Notes under the pieces: model-generated
Told to the model about the DNA's origin: nothing
What the model saw: the letters and a program-made list of their open reading frames with translations, nothing else
Databases searched by the model: none
Shown: one piece after another, positions 9,367-18,540 of the stretch
Position numbering within the stretch: the first letter of the stretch is position 1
Layout of the letters: every line of letters starts with the position of its first letter
Position numbers and translations under genes: made by a program
DNA from: Halonatronomonas betaini
GTDB lineage: Bacteria; Bacillota; Halanaerobiia; Halanaerobiales; Halarsenatibacteraceae
Direction of reading: 5' to 3'
Length of the DNA stretch: 64,000 nt
NCBI RefSeq assembly: GCF_015666175.1
Contig: NZ_JADPIE010000002.1
Coordinates: 310,001 to 374,000, forward strand

Positions 9367-10053
9367 CTACCTCCTCTCTTCCCGGGAGATACTGCCATCT
9401 CTAATCTCTAAAAGCCTGCTGGCATAATCCATAACCATTGGGTCATGGGTTGAAAAGATAAAAGTAGTCTTTAACTCCTGATTCATTCTTAACATTAACT
9501 CCAGAACCTCTTTGCTGGTCTCTGAATCCAGATTGGCTGTTGGCTCATCAGCCAGGACCAGCCTCGGCTCTTTGACTAAAGCCCTGGCAATTGCCACCCG
9601 CTGTTTCTGACCCCCTGACAGCTCATTAGGTCTTCTCGATAACATATCACCGAGACCGACATCTTCTAGAATCCTAATAGCTTTCTCCTTATTTTTCGAA
9701 ACTTTCTTCCCATCAGCAATCTTTAAAGCAAACTCGACATTTTCATAGGCTGTCAGTACAGGAATTAGATTATAGCTCTGAAAGATAAAGCCAATATTAT
9801 TTCTCCTTAAAATTGCCAGCTCATTCTTATTTAACTCACCAATACTTGAACCATTAATCTGAACCCTGCCACTTGTAGGTTTATCCAAAGCGCCAACCAG
9901 GTTTAAGAGCGTAGTCTTACCAGAACCTGATGGACCATAAACTGTTGCAAACTCCCCCTCTGCAACCTCTAAGTTAACTCCCCGTAATGCCTTGACCGCT
10001 ATCTCGCCATCCTGATAAATTTTCTTAACTGAACTCAATTTAATTAAGGCCAT
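9367..10053 (-). CDS. ABC transporter ATP-binding protein, LolD/MacB type
   Basis: 228-residue nucleotide-binding subunit. Walker A GPSGSGKTTLL, Q-loop FIFQSYNLIPVLTAYENVE, signature LSGGQKQRVAIARAL, Walker B LVLADEPTANLD and H-loop STHD are all intact. The sequence around the Q-loop and the length are those of the LolD/MacB/FtsE class that pairs with FtsX-type permeases. It is first in a four-gene operon; a good SD (AGGAGG) precedes the ATG. The divergence in name between lipoprotein release and efflux cannot be settled from the ATPase, but the LolA-like partner favours lipid or lipoprotein trafficking. Confidence 0.93.
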   Translation of the reverse strand: MALIKLSSVKKIYQDGEIAVKALRGVNLEVAEGEFATVYGPSGSGKTTLLNLVGALDKPTSGRVQINGSSIGELNKNELAILRRNNIGFIFQSYNLIPVLTAYENVEFALKIADGKKVSKNKEKAIRILEDVGLGDMLSRRPNELSGGQKQRVAIARALVKEPRLVLADEPTANLDSETSKEVLELMLRMNQELKTTFIFSTHDPMVMDYASRLLEIRDGSISREERR

Positions 10054-10160
10054 CTTTTAATTCCTCCTAAATATTTTTCTTAATTAAATCATATCTCTAA
10101 TAAAAGATAATGTAACCTGACAAATGATAGGTTTTCCGTTTGTTTTCTGTTGGGAACATA

Positions 10161-10190
10161 AAAAAATAGCAGACCAGAAAAGCCTGCTAT
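10161..10190 (-). terminator. Terminator of the LuxR-family regulator gene
   Basis: Minus strand arms ATAGCAG and CTGCTAT around an 11-nt loop, followed by six to seven T, 22 bp after the regulator's stop. Confidence 0.88.
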
Positions 10191-10212
10191 CGATAAAATC
10201 AACTATTTTGTT

Positions 10213-12954
10213 TTAAATAAAACCTAACTCCTGACCTCTGGCCACCGCCTCAGTTCTATTTCCAACTCCTAATTTACCATAGATATTACTGCTATGCCAG
10301 CGGACCGTTCCAGGAGATATTGCCAGCCGATCAGCAATCTTCTTATTTGAGTATCCAGCGGCTATCTCAACAAGTATTTCTATCTCCCTATCACTAAGAG
10401 GTTCTATCAATTCAGTTTCTTTCCTATTAGAAACAATACTTTCAGATAAATCAGGTTCTTTATATAAAATCTCCTGAATAAGCCTATCAATAAATTGATC
10501 TTTATATTCCTCTTTTAAATTTAATTTATGTAAAATCTCTCCAATAACTCTGCCTTCATCTACAATAAATCTAAAAAACCCATATCTTCTAGCTAACTTG
10601 ACTGCATCCTCTGCCAGTAGAAGAGCCTTAGTTTTGTCACCCTGCTGATAATGAATATTTGCCAGAATTAGATAGGATTCCAGTTCGTGGCGATAAACTT
10701 TATATTTTTTACACTGCTTTAAAATCTTATATGAAAACTCTTCAGCCTCTTCTAACCTGCCTCCAGCCAGATAAGCCCTGGCCAGTGCAAGATATTCCAT
10801 CTCCTGAGTAATAACAGGTTCACTGTCTATAGTTATCCCCCTGGAATTAAGCAATTCCACTGCTTCCAGCCAGTGGTTATTAGTAGCCCCATCCTGTTCA
10901 AGCAAAAACCTGGCTTTCCAGCCAGATAAATTATCATGGAGTTTGCTAAAAGACTTCTCCTTCATCATACTCTCTATCTTATAGAATAAAATCTCTAACT
11001 CCTCAAATTCCCTCTTTGAAAATAAATATCTAACTTTATACATAAGAACTAACTGTTGACCTAGTACTTCTCCCTTCTCCTCATTATTCTTATAACCAGA
11101 TTCAATTAATTCAATAGCTCTAGTTAATTCATTACCCTCACAAAATAGGTCACCATAAATCGCCTGGATTGAGCCAAATCTCGGAGACCTGTTAAATCCA
11201 GCCTGAGCAGCCATATATAATAATTCTTTTGTTAGATGTCTTGCTTCATTCAAACGACCCTGCCACCAGAGCTGGACTAACTCCTTAAGCCCGGCTAAAC
11301 CAACAAAAAAATTATATTCTCCTCTATTACTTAATCTAATTGACCGGTAAGACTTTAATGCATCATCAAGTTTTCCAAAATATGATTGATTGTCTCCATG
11401 GTAGATAGTGGCAAGCTGGCGCCAGTATGAAGATAAATCTAAATTTTGATTTACAATTTTATAATATTTTTCAATATTAGATCTCTGGCCAGAAAAAATC
11501 CTATAAACAATTGAGGCTACTGCCACAACACCAGCCAACCTCTTGTTTTCAAATTCAGAACAATTATCAAAAGATCCAGCTCCAGTTAAATCCTCTAATA
11601 CCTTTAACTTAGGTTCTACATTAACCAGATAACCCTGAAACAGCTCTAAAATAACTTTGATAGTAATCAGCCTTGGGTCGTCAGTTAACATCTCTTCAGG
11701 AAATTTTTTAAACCAGTTTAAAATACTTGTCTGTAAACCCAGGCGGAAAAGTTCACCACTCTCCATAAAGATTACAGATGCTGCCCTGTCAAAATCCCTG
11801 GCCTTTACTAATTCCTGAACTGCTTCACCAATTAAACCCTTATCCAGGTACCAATCAGCTGCCTTACTATGTATACTTTTAATTAAATCAGATTCAGTCT
11901 GACCCATAACCTTTATTATACCATCGGTAAAAATCTGATGATAACTATACCAGTAATCTTGAGACTCATCTTTACTATCAATAACCTTCAAAAATAGCTG
12001 TTTCTTATAAATCAAACCAATCATTTCTTCAACTTTTTCTCTCTGGTAACCAGTCACATAACTTACAAGTTCCAGGTTGAAATTCTTTAATGGTGCTGTC
12101 TTCAAAAGAATATCTTTAACTTCTTCTGACTGTTGATAAAAAATCTCCTCTAAAAGAAAATCAACCATCTCAACTCTGGCTACTTTAAAAGCTTTTTCTT
12201 TCAGCCTTTTTACTGATAGGTCAGGCATCAGAGAGATGAATTGAATTCCGGTAATCCAGCCCTCTGTTATCCTGTAAATAATTTCAGCCTCATAGGCAGA
12301 AATCTTCAGATTATTTTCAGCCATATATCTTTTAATCTCATCAGAATTAAAAATAAGCTGTTCCTGATCAAATATTTTTGCTTTCCCACGACCTTTCCAT
12401 CTAATCAAAGGCCAGTCAGGCTCTTCTCTGCTAGCTGCCACAATATGTAAGCCTGCAGGAAGATTTTCTATCAGATAGATAAAGAGAGCATTTAGCTCTG
12501 AAGAACTAATAGCCTCTAACTCATCAATAAATATATATAGATTAATATCTTCAGCTTCAATCTGTTTATAAAAATCAGCAATCAGTTCTTTAGCGTTCTT
12601 AAGAATTTTGTCGGCTGGATTAGAACCAGCAGCCTGAAAATATTTTTCAGGATCAATCACCAGATTATCTAAGCTCTGATTAATGGTATTAAAAAAATCC
12701 TTTAAAAATCTGCTGATTGAATTATCCTCCTCTGAAAGGCTCAGCCAGCATCCAGCTCTATCAATCCTATTATAATAATTAACCAGAGTTGTAGTCTTGC
12801 CATAACCGGCAGGAGCAATTATTAGAGTTAAATTCCTATAGAAACCTCTATCTAATTCAAGAGAACGGCTAATTTCATCGTAAAGCTCAAACTTCTCAAC
12901 AGAACTCTGAATTAATGGTGGATTAATCCTATCTTTTAATATAAACTTATTCAT
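10213..12954 (-). CDS. MalT-like LuxR-family ATP-dependent transcription regulator
   Basis: About 913 residues. The N-terminal STAND-type ATPase has Walker A (IAPAGYGKTTTL) and Walker B (LYIFIDELEAI). The middle is a long helical, TPR-like sensor region. The C-terminus (about 855-913) is a LuxR helix-turn-helix with LSDREIEILVEIAAG and KIADRLAISPGTVRWH. Members are activators that oligomerise on binding ATP plus an inducer. The frame can open at a GTG at 12963, but the SD (AAGGA) is almost touching it; the ATG at 12954 is better spaced. The gene is upstream of the Lol-like operon on the same strand, separated by a terminator. Whether it regulates that operon is unknown. Confidence 0.92.
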   Translation of the reverse strand: MNKFILKDRINPPLIQSSVEKFELYDEISRSLELDRGFYRNLTLIIAPAGYGKTTTLVNYYNRIDRAGCWLSLSEEDNSISRFLKDFFNTINQSLDNLVIDPEKYFQAAGSNPADKILKNAKELIADFYKQIEAEDINLYIFIDELEAISSSELNALFIYLIENLPAGLHIVAASREEPDWPLIRWKGRGKAKIFDQEQLIFNSDEIKRYMAENNLKISAYEAEIIYRITEGWITGIQFISLMPDLSVKRLKEKAFKVARVEMVDFLLEEIFYQQSEEVKDILLKTAPLKNFNLELVSYVTGYQREKVEEMIGLIYKKQLFLKVIDSKDESQDYWYSYHQIFTDGIIKVMGQTESDLIKSIHSKAADWYLDKGLIGEAVQELVKARDFDRAASVIFMESGELFRLGLQTSILNWFKKFPEEMLTDDPRLITIKVILELFQGYLVNVEPKLKVLEDLTGAGSFDNCSEFENKRLAGVVAVASIVYRIFSGQRSNIEKYYKIVNQNLDLSSYWRQLATIYHGDNQSYFGKLDDALKSYRSIRLSNRGEYNFFVGLAGLKELVQLWWQGRLNEARHLTKELLYMAAQAGFNRSPRFGSIQAIYGDLFCEGNELTRAIELIESGYKNNEEKGEVLGQQLVLMYKVRYLFSKREFEELEILFYKIESMMKEKSFSKLHDNLSGWKARFLLEQDGATNNHWLEAVELLNSRGITIDSEPVITQEMEYLALARAYLAGGRLEEAEEFSYKILKQCKKYKVYRHELESYLILANIHYQQGDKTKALLLAEDAVKLARRYGFFRFIVDEGRVIGEILHKLNLKEEYKDQFIDRLIQEILYKEPDLSESIVSNRKETELIEPLSDREIEILVEIAAGYSNKKIADRLAISPGTVRWHSSNIYGKLGVGNRTEAVARGQELGFI

Positions 12955-13035
12955 ACTGGCCACATCCTTAAAATTTAAGCTGATAATACATTATTATATA
13001 AAAACTATATAAATTCCTGCATGGCCTGAATATTT

Positions 13036-13419
13036 TTATCTGCTATCACCAATAATTCTCCGATAGGATTCTGACTTAAATGTTTCTTCAATAATCTCCA
13101 TTAATCTTTCTTGAATTGCCTCCTGGTTATCTTTTTCATTATAGTCATAACATAGTTCATAAAAATTATAGAATCTATAAAATTCCTCATGGCTTTTAGC
13201 AGCTTTAAAAAACCGCTCATCAACATCCTCCCAGATACTCATATCTATTTTATCTATAACATCCTCTTCAAACCCCTGGTGGATATGATTCATATCTATC
13301 AGCAGATGTTTTAAAAACTCCTCTCTCCGCTTCTTCTTGCTATATTTCTTGAATATATGATCTGTCAGCAATCCTAGCATGAAGACTATTATAATTGCCA
13401 GATTAAATTCAATTGCCAT
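13036..13419 (-). CDS. Small single-pass membrane protein of unknown function
   Basis: 127 residues, not recognised. Residues 5-19 form one hydrophobic helix, followed by a basic cluster (KKYSKKKRREE) that should stay cytoplasmic, then a charged, mostly helical domain rich in Glu, Asp, Tyr and Phe. This is the look of a membrane-anchored cytoplasmic protein. The ATG follows AGGAG at 8 nt. It sits between the amidohydrolase and the LuxR-type regulator in the same direction, with 45 bp to the amidohydrolase, so co-transcription from the amidohydrolase is possible. Confidence 0.7.
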   Translation of the reverse strand: MAIEFNLAIIIVFMLGLLTDHIFKKYSKKKRREEFLKHLLIDMNHIHQGFEEDVIDKIDMSIWEDVDERFFKAAKSHEEFYRFYNFYELCYDYNEKDNQEAIQERLMEIIEETFKSESYRRIIGDSR

Positions 13420-13464
13420 AATTTCAACTCCTATTTATGTAGTATTAGTTTAAACTACTTATAA

Positions 13465-14646
13465 CTACCTGACCTGCCTGCCATCTTTATAAACCTGCTT
13501 AACATTATAGATGTCTCTAATATCCTGATCCGGCTTCCCATCAATTACAACAAAATGGGCAGCTTTTCCAGACTCCAGCGTGCCTAACTTATCATCAAGC
13601 TCAAGCATCTCAGCTCCAGTAACTGTAGCAGCTCTTATTGCCTCAAGCGGCTCCATTCCATATTCAACCATCAGCTCAATCTCATATAAGTTATTGCCAT
13701 GAATATTAAGAGGCGTGCCAGCATCAGTACCCATGGCAATCTTAACTCCGGCCTCTCTTGCCATCTGAAAACTCCGAATATGACTCTCCATAACAGCTTC
13801 AGATTTTTTAACAGCAAACTCAGGTATACCAGCTTCAACACCTTCCTCCACAATACAGTGTACTGCAGCCAGAGTCGGCACCAGATAAACTTCATTTTCC
13901 AGCATAAGCTCAATCGCCTCATCATCTAAAAACACACCATGCTCAATACTATCAATCCCTGCCCTGATAGCATTCTCAATACCATCAGTCCCCTTGGCAT
14001 GGCTGGCAGTTTTCCGGCCAGCTTTATGGGCTTCAGCAATAGCAGCAGCCATCTCCTCTTCAGTCAGCTGAGGAGCGCCAGGCTCAACCCCTTCAGTCAT
14101 AACGCCACCAGTGGCCATTATCTTAATAAAATCCACACCAGCCTTTAACTGCTCCCTGGCCGCCTTTCTGGCCTCAGCAGGACTATCAACTTCCCTGCCA
14201 ATAAAATGGCCATGGCCACCAGTCATAGTTATTAACTTGCCGGCAAGCTGCATCTCAGGACCAGCTATCAATCCATTATCAATAGATTCTTTTAAACCAA
14301 ACTCTAAATAATCCAGGCCGCCCATATCCCTGACAGCAACAATCCCATTCCTGACAGTCTCCTCCATAAAAGAAACAGCTTTAATCGTAATCAGCGAAGC
14401 TGAATCCTCTGCAAGCGAGCCAAAGGGGTCAGAAGAGGCATCAAATAAAGAATGTATATGACCATCAACCAGTCCAGGCAGAAGAGTCATACCCTCCAGG
14501 TCAATTATTTCACCATCAGCTCCCTGACCTTTCTCAGCATCGCCGGCATATTCAATCCGGCCATCTTCAATAATAATCAGCCCATCCTCTATAACCCTTT
14601 CCTCTTTAACATCTATGTATCTCAAATTCTTAAATACCGTCTTCAT
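13465..14646 (-). CDS. Amidohydrolase-family metal-dependent hydrolase (imidazolonepropionase/prolidase-like)
   Basis: 393-residue TIM-barrel metallohydrolase. Metal-site features are in order: GLVDGHIHS (HxH), a conserved lysine in DFIKIMATGG, histidines in ASHAKG and SIEHG, and the aspartate in MGTDAGTP. This pattern is found in the amidohydrolase group that includes imidazolonepropionase-like enzymes and Xaa-Pro dipeptidases of the binuclear-zinc class. The N- and C-terminal strands form the small beta-sandwich. There is no signal peptide, so it is cytoplasmic. The ATG follows GAGGAGG. No His-utilisation genes are adjacent, so the substrate cannot be named; a cyclic amide or dipeptide is most likely. 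Confidence 0.87.
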   Translation of the reverse strand: MKTVFKNLRYIDVKEERVIEDGLIIIEDGRIEYAGDAEKGQGADGEIIDLEGMTLLPGLVDGHIHSLFDASSDPFGSLAEDSASLITIKAVSFMEETVRNGIVAVRDMGGLDYLEFGLKESIDNGLIAGPEMQLAGKLITMTGGHGHFIGREVDSPAEARKAAREQLKAGVDFIKIMATGGVMTEGVEPGAPQLTEEEMAAAIAEAHKAGRKTASHAKGTDGIENAIRAGIDSIEHGVFLDDEAIELMLENEVYLVPTLAAVHCIVEEGVEAGIPEFAVKKSEAVMESHIRSFQMAREAGVKIAMGTDAGTPLNIHGNNLYEIELMVEYGMEPLEAIRAATVTGAEMLELDDKLGTLESGKAAHFVVIDGKPDQDIRDIYNVKQVYKDGRQVR

Positions 14647-14744
14647 TTAGTTTTCCTCCTCTGTAACCACCTAATTCATAATATAATCAATCTAATTGAA
14701 CAATATCATCAATTTAATGATTTATCAAGATTTAAGATAACAAC

Positions 14745-14779
14745 AAAAAACTCTACCAGATTTAAATTCCAGTAGAGTT
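14745..14779 (-). terminator. Terminator downstream of the tandem array
   Basis: Minus strand arms AACTCTAC and GTAGAGTT with a 15-nt loop, followed by TTTT. No open frame ends just before it, so it would terminate a long 3' untranslated transcript of the methyltransferase gene or an independent RNA that contains the 11-bp array. Confidence 0.75.
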
Positions 14780-14824
14780 AGTTATCAGCTATTAAATTAA
14801 TTCCATTCCACTCCAGAATCAATC

Positions 14825-14956
14825 CAGTATAAATACGGTCATTCTTCGGTCTAGACTCGGTCTTTCCTCGGTACTTCTTCGGTTTAGATTCGGTATTGAT
14901 TCGGTATTGATTCGGTATTGCAACGGTCTTGTTCCGGTTTAACTTCGACCCAATAA
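14825..14956. repeat. 11-bp tandem array, CGGT every 11 bp
   Basis: CGGT begins at 14836, 14847, 14858, 14869, 14880, 14891, 14902, 14913, 14924 and 14935, exactly 11 bp apart, with a degenerate unit at each end (CAGT at 14825, CGAC at 14946). The most regular unit, CGGTATTGATT, occurs twice in succession; elsewhere the last seven bases vary. The period is not a multiple of three and stops occur in the frames I read, so it is not coding. Eleven bp is close to one turn of the helix, so the CGGT cores would face one side. Confidence 0.9.
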
Positions 14957-15255
14957 TCTTTGAGCCAGGTTTTAATTAATCAATATTCTTTATATATATC
15001 TTCCAGTTATCCTCCGACTGCTCCTGCTTTCCTCCGGGTCTGCTACAGCTCTCATTTAGTATTAAGCCAGAATTCATCAAGCTTACTTTTAAGATTAAAC
15101 TTATAAAACACCTTAAAGATATATACTTTTCAAATCAGTTTTACCCTGTCCTGTCAATTTAGTATTTCTAATTAATTATATCAAACCAGGCTAATAAAAG
15201 TAAATAACCAGCTAGTGCAAGCAGAATAAAATAATTATTTCAAAAATCTCCAGTT
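14957..15255. other. Non-coding stretch between tandem array and methyltransferase
   Basis: About 300 bp without a credible gene on either strand. On the minus strand it contains two GGAGGA boxes about 20 bp apart (near 15012-15036) with no open frame behind them. A TTGACA-like hexamer near 15160 lacks a matching -10. I see no known RNA family. Confidence 0.5.
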
Positions 15256-15930
15256 CTATTTCTTCACAGAATATACTCCAGCCTCATCACCTTCAAATAT
15301 CAGTTCAAAATCAGTAAATCCTGCTCTATCAAATAACTCCTGTTGAGTTTCAATAGAGAAAGGAATATCAAGGTGAAATAACTCCTCTTGCAAAAACTCA
15401 TTATTCTCTAGCCTATCATTATAATCTGCCAGCAGCTCGACTTCTTTAATCTTAGAGACAATATAATCACCTTCAATATAAAATCCACCAGGTTTTAGAG
15501 CTCTCCAGATCTTCTTATATAAATTCAGCTTAATATCTGGCAGAAAGTGATGTAAGGACATTACAGAAATAATATAATCATATTCATCTGATAATAATTC
15601 CACATCAAGATAAGATCCTCTAATTACCTCTATCTGATCTGACTTATCAATATACTTACTAATTAATTGATCCAGCATCTCCTGAGAAAGATCAATTCCA
15701 GTCACATCTGCATTAGGAGCCTTAGCAAAAATATATTCAAGCTCAAGTCCAGTCCCACAGCCTAAATCAAGTAACTTTATCGGACTTTCAGTCTTTAAGA
15801 TAGGCTCAGCAATAGAGTTATAAAAAACTTCATAATCATTAACATTTTCAGCCATATGTCCATCATATCCAGTAGCTCTCAGATCAAAAAACTCTTCCAT
15901 CTTCTCAAATTTATTTTTCTGTGGATTCAT
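15256..15930 (-). CDS. Class I SAM-dependent methyltransferase
   Basis: 224 residues with the Rossmann-type SAM fold: motif I KLLDLGCGTGLELEYIF (about residues 57-75), an acidic loop ending VTGIDLSQEML, and motif IV/post-I regions YIISVMSLHHFLPD and LKPGGFYIEGDY. It resembles small-molecule methyltransferases of the Methyltransf_25/UbiE-like group. No substrate domain or neighbour indicates the acceptor. The ATG has AGGTGA upstream and a good promoter at 15990-15962. It is divergent from a peptide-binding protein gene. Confidence 0.85.
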   Translation of the reverse strand: MNPQKNKFEKMEEFFDLRATGYDGHMAENVNDYEVFYNSIAEPILKTESPIKLLDLGCGTGLELEYIFAKAPNADVTGIDLSQEMLDQLISKYIDKSDQIEVIRGSYLDVELLSDEYDYIISVMSLHHFLPDIKLNLYKKIWRALKPGGFYIEGDYIVSKIKEVELLADYNDRLENNEFLQEELFHLDIPFSIETQQELFDRAGFTDFELIFEGDEAGVYSVKK

Positions 15931-15961
15931 TCTGTCACCTGCCTCTATTTTATATTACAAT

Positions 15962-15990
15962 ATTCTATTTTAAATTTAAAAGTCCTGCAA
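15962..15990 (-). promoter_or_regulatory. Methyltransferase promoter
   Basis: Minus strand TTGCAG (15990-15985), 17-bp spacer, TAGAAT (15967-15962), about 30 bp upstream of the ATG. Confidence 0.65.
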
Positions 15991-16008
15991 ATAATTCTAT
16001 TATTGCTT

Positions 16009-16037
16009 TTAACTCCTTAAAGTGATAATATTATAAT
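16009..16037 (+). promoter_or_regulatory. Possible promoter of the peptide-binding protein gene
   Basis: TTAACT (16009-16014), 17-bp spacer, TATAAT (16032-16037). A second TATAAT at 16052-16057 lacks a matching -35 box. Confidence 0.45.
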
Positions 16038-16076
16038 ATGTCGAAATTTGATATAATATTTTAAAGGGGGAAAACA

Positions 16077-17621
16077 ATGAGAAGAGTATATCTAAGTAGC
16101 CTAGTAGTTCTCATGTTGGTGTTCAGTCTATTTATTGGAGGAGCAAGTAATGTAATCGCCGAAGAAGATACAGTCGTTATTGGTCAGTCAGCTGAAGCAC
16201 CAGGGCTTCACACATTAATTGAAACAAGCATTCCGGTCTTCGAAAGGGTCAACCTTATCAATGAGCCGCTGGTAAAATTAAACCATAACCTGGAACCTAT
16301 TCCCTGGCTTGCCAGTGATTTTGAAATTCTTGAGGGAGCAACCAGAATTGAAATGACTTTAAGAAACGATGTTCTATGGCATGATGGCAGCCAGTTTACC
16401 GCTGCTGATGTCAAGTATACTTATGAATGGTTATTAGACGAGGATAATCCAGGAGCGAATCGAGATATTTATGCCGATATAAATGAAATCGAAATAGTTA
16501 GTGATTATGAAATGGTTTTTCATCTAAGTAGTCCAAACTCCTTTATGATCAATAATATGGCTAGATTAGGAATAATCCCAGAGGAATATCATGAAGAAGT
16601 TGGCCATGATGAGTTCGCAGAAGCTCCGTTAGGAACTGGCCCCTATGTCCATGAAGATTGGACCCGGGGAGAATATCATACAATGACAGCCTTTGAAGAT
16701 TACTGGGGTGGAGTACCCAATTTCTATCGTCTTGATTTCCGTCCTATTCCAGAAGATTCTTCCAGACTTTTAGCTTTTGAAGCCGGTGAAATTGATATGT
16801 ATCACGGTAATGTGATTACTGATGATATAGCCAGACTTGAAGAAGATCCTGATTTTCTGGTCAAAAGGACAGCGACACCAAGATATAATTATGTTGCTCT
16901 CAATCAAGAATCAACAGAAAATCCTGAAATCATGCAGGACCCATACTTTAGAAAAGCTGTAACCCATGCTTTAGATAGAGAAGGAATTATTGAAAATATT
17001 AAAGCAGGATTAGGACAGCCTGGAAAATCAGCAGTAATGCCCTATATGGAACATTTTAATGATGAACTTGATTACCCTGAATATGATATGGACAAAGCCA
17101 GAGAGTATATTGAAATGTCAAGCCTTGAAGGTGGAGAAACAGTCAATCTATATGTAACTGAAGGAGACTTCTGGGAATCAGTTGCCGAAATCCTGGCCTA
17201 TGAATTAAACAATTTAGATATCAATGTGAATATAAGAATCGAGGAGTATGGTGCCTATCTTGATAGACTATATGACACCAAAGACTTTGACATGTATGTA
17301 TTTGGCTGGACCGGTCAAATCGATCCGGATAGAGCCATGTACCGTCAGTTCCATAGTGAAGGTTTAAATAGGGTAGGTTTCTATAATGAGCGGGTAGACG
17401 AGCTCCTTGATAAAGGTAGAACTGTCGATCCTAATAGCCAGGAATCTGTAGAAATTTATAGAGAAATCCAGGCACTTATCTTAGAGGATAACCCTAAAGC
17501 ATTTATCGACTATGATGAAGAAATTTCAGTACTCCATGCTGATTTTGAAGGTTTTGAAGTCCATCCATATAATGCAAATAACTGGATCCAGTTATTTGAT
17601 AGAGTCACCAGAGCCGAATAA
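16077..17621 (+). CDS. Peptide/nickel-type ABC transporter substrate-binding protein (SBP family 5)
   Basis: 514 residues, the usual size of the DppA/OppA/NikA class. A signal peptide (hydrophobic residues 6-24, cut near IAEE) without a lipobox makes it a free periplasmic protein, as expected in a diderm cell. Family features include WHDGSQFTAADVKYTYEWLL, LGTGPYVHEDW and the late VDELLDKGRTVD. It would bind peptides or another small solute and hand it to a Dpp/Opp permease. No permease or ATPase gene is adjacent, so it is an orphan receptor here. Good SD (AGGGGG) and its own terminator show that it is monocistronic. Confidence 0.92.
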   Translation: MRRVYLSSLVVLMLVFSLFIGGASNVIAEEDTVVIGQSAEAPGLHTLIETSIPVFERVNLINEPLVKLNHNLEPIPWLASDFEILEGATRIEMTLRNDVLWHDGSQFTAADVKYTYEWLLDEDNPGANRDIYADINEIEIVSDYEMVFHLSSPNSFMINNMARLGIIPEEYHEEVGHDEFAEAPLGTGPYVHEDWTRGEYHTMTAFEDYWGGVPNFYRLDFRPIPEDSSRLLAFEAGEIDMYHGNVITDDIARLEEDPDFLVKRTATPRYNYVALNQESTENPEIMQDPYFRKAVTHALDREGIIENIKAGLGQPGKSAVMPYMEHFNDELDYPEYDMDKAREYIEMSSLEGGETVNLYVTEGDFWESVAEILAYELNNLDINVNIRIEEYGAYLDRLYDTKDFDMYVFGWTGQIDPDRAMYRQFHSEGLNRVGFYNERVDELLDKGRTVDPNSQESVEIYREIQALILEDNPKAFIDYDEEISVLHADFEGFEVHPYNANNWIQLFDRVTRAE

Positions 17622-17640
17622 ATTAATGCTTATTCTATCT

Positions 17641-17670
17641 AAAAAGGCTAGCAATCCTGCTAGCCTTTTT
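17641..17670. terminator. Bidirectional terminator
   Basis: AAGGCTAGCA and TGCTAGCCTT arms with a 4-nt loop, flanked by A and T runs on both sides, between converging genes. Confidence 0.92.
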
Positions 17671-17678
17671 CTATTTTA

Positions 17679-18473
17679 TTATTCAGCAACAATATCATTA
17701 CTCAATCTCCCAATCCCTTCAATCTCCACCTCTATCCTATCTCCAGGTTTAAGATAAACTTCAGGCTCCCTGGCCATACCAACCCCCTCAGGAGTTCCAG
17801 ATAAAATAACTGTACCTGGCAATAGAGTCATATTTTTTGAGCAATAACTTACAATAGCCCTGATATCAAAAATCATATCAGCAGTATTGGACTCCTGCAT
17901 AATCTCGCCATTTAAAATAGATGCAATCCTTAAATTATCAGGCTCAAGCTCAGTCTCAATCCAGGGCCCAATAGGACAAAAAGTATCAAAGGATTTACCC
18001 CTGGCCCACTGCTGGTCAATCTCTAACTGACAATCTCTGGCCGATATATCATTGGCACAGGTATAACCTAAAATATAATCATCCACTTCAGCAGCTTCAA
18101 TGTTTTTAGCCTTCTTGCCAATAATTACAGCCAGTTCAGCCTCATAATCAACATAATCTGGCGCCTGTGCTGGGATTATTATGTTAGACCCAGGTCCAGT
18201 AATACTTGTTGTCGCTTTAAGAAAAATTACCGGCCTCTCAGGAAATTCATGACCTGTCTCAGTTGCATGATTTTGATAATTTAAACCAATGGCAATTATA
18301 TTAGGTGGCTCAACAGGGCTCAATATCTCAACATCATCCAGATTAAAAGTATTATTAGATATTTTAAATTCCTTAAAAAGATCACCCTTTATCTCTTTTA
18401 ATATTCCATTCTCATAAATTCCATAATTTATCCTCTCATCTTTTTTAAACCTTAAAATCTTAATTGCAATCAT
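17679..18473 (-). CDS. Fumarylacetoacetate hydrolase-family protein
   Basis: 264 residues covering the whole FAH C-terminal-type fold. Recognisable motifs are IAIGLNYQNHATETG, VDYEAELAVIIGKKA (metal-binding acidic residue) and GYTCANDISARDCQ. Members hydrolyse or decarboxylate C-C bonds of beta-keto acids with a divalent metal, for example acylpyruvases, and are cytoplasmic. The annotated ATG directly abuts its only SD-like sequence (GAGAGG), an impossible spacing; the third codon after it, ATT, begins the family-like IKILRF at 9 nt spacing, so the true start may be the ATT at 18464. It is monocistronic between two hairpins. Substrate unknown. Confidence 0.88.
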   Translation of the reverse strand: MIAIKILRFKKDERINYGIYENGILKEIKGDLFKEFKISNNTFNLDDVEILSPVEPPNIIAIGLNYQNHATETGHEFPERPVIFLKATTSITGPGSNIIIPAQAPDYVDYEAELAVIIGKKAKNIEAAEVDDYILGYTCANDISARDCQLEIDQQWARGKSFDTFCPIGPWIETELEPDNLRIASILNGEIMQESNTADMIFDIRAIVSYCSKNMTLLPGTVILSGTPEGVGMAREPEVYLKPGDRIEVEIEGIGRLSNDIVAE

Positions 18474-18540
18474 CCTCTCAATTAATAGTTAATTATATAA
18501 TACCTTTAACCAAGAATAATTTCAATCTTTAAATAAGTAA

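Noticed and set aside
13671-14775. Several open frames overlapping the amidohydrolase gene
   Set aside because: They have no SD or protein-like composition and are shadows of the clear amidohydrolase frame.
14825-14956. CRISPR-like array
   Set aside because: Repeat units are only 11 bp with no spacers of 30 bp or so, and no cas genes are nearby.
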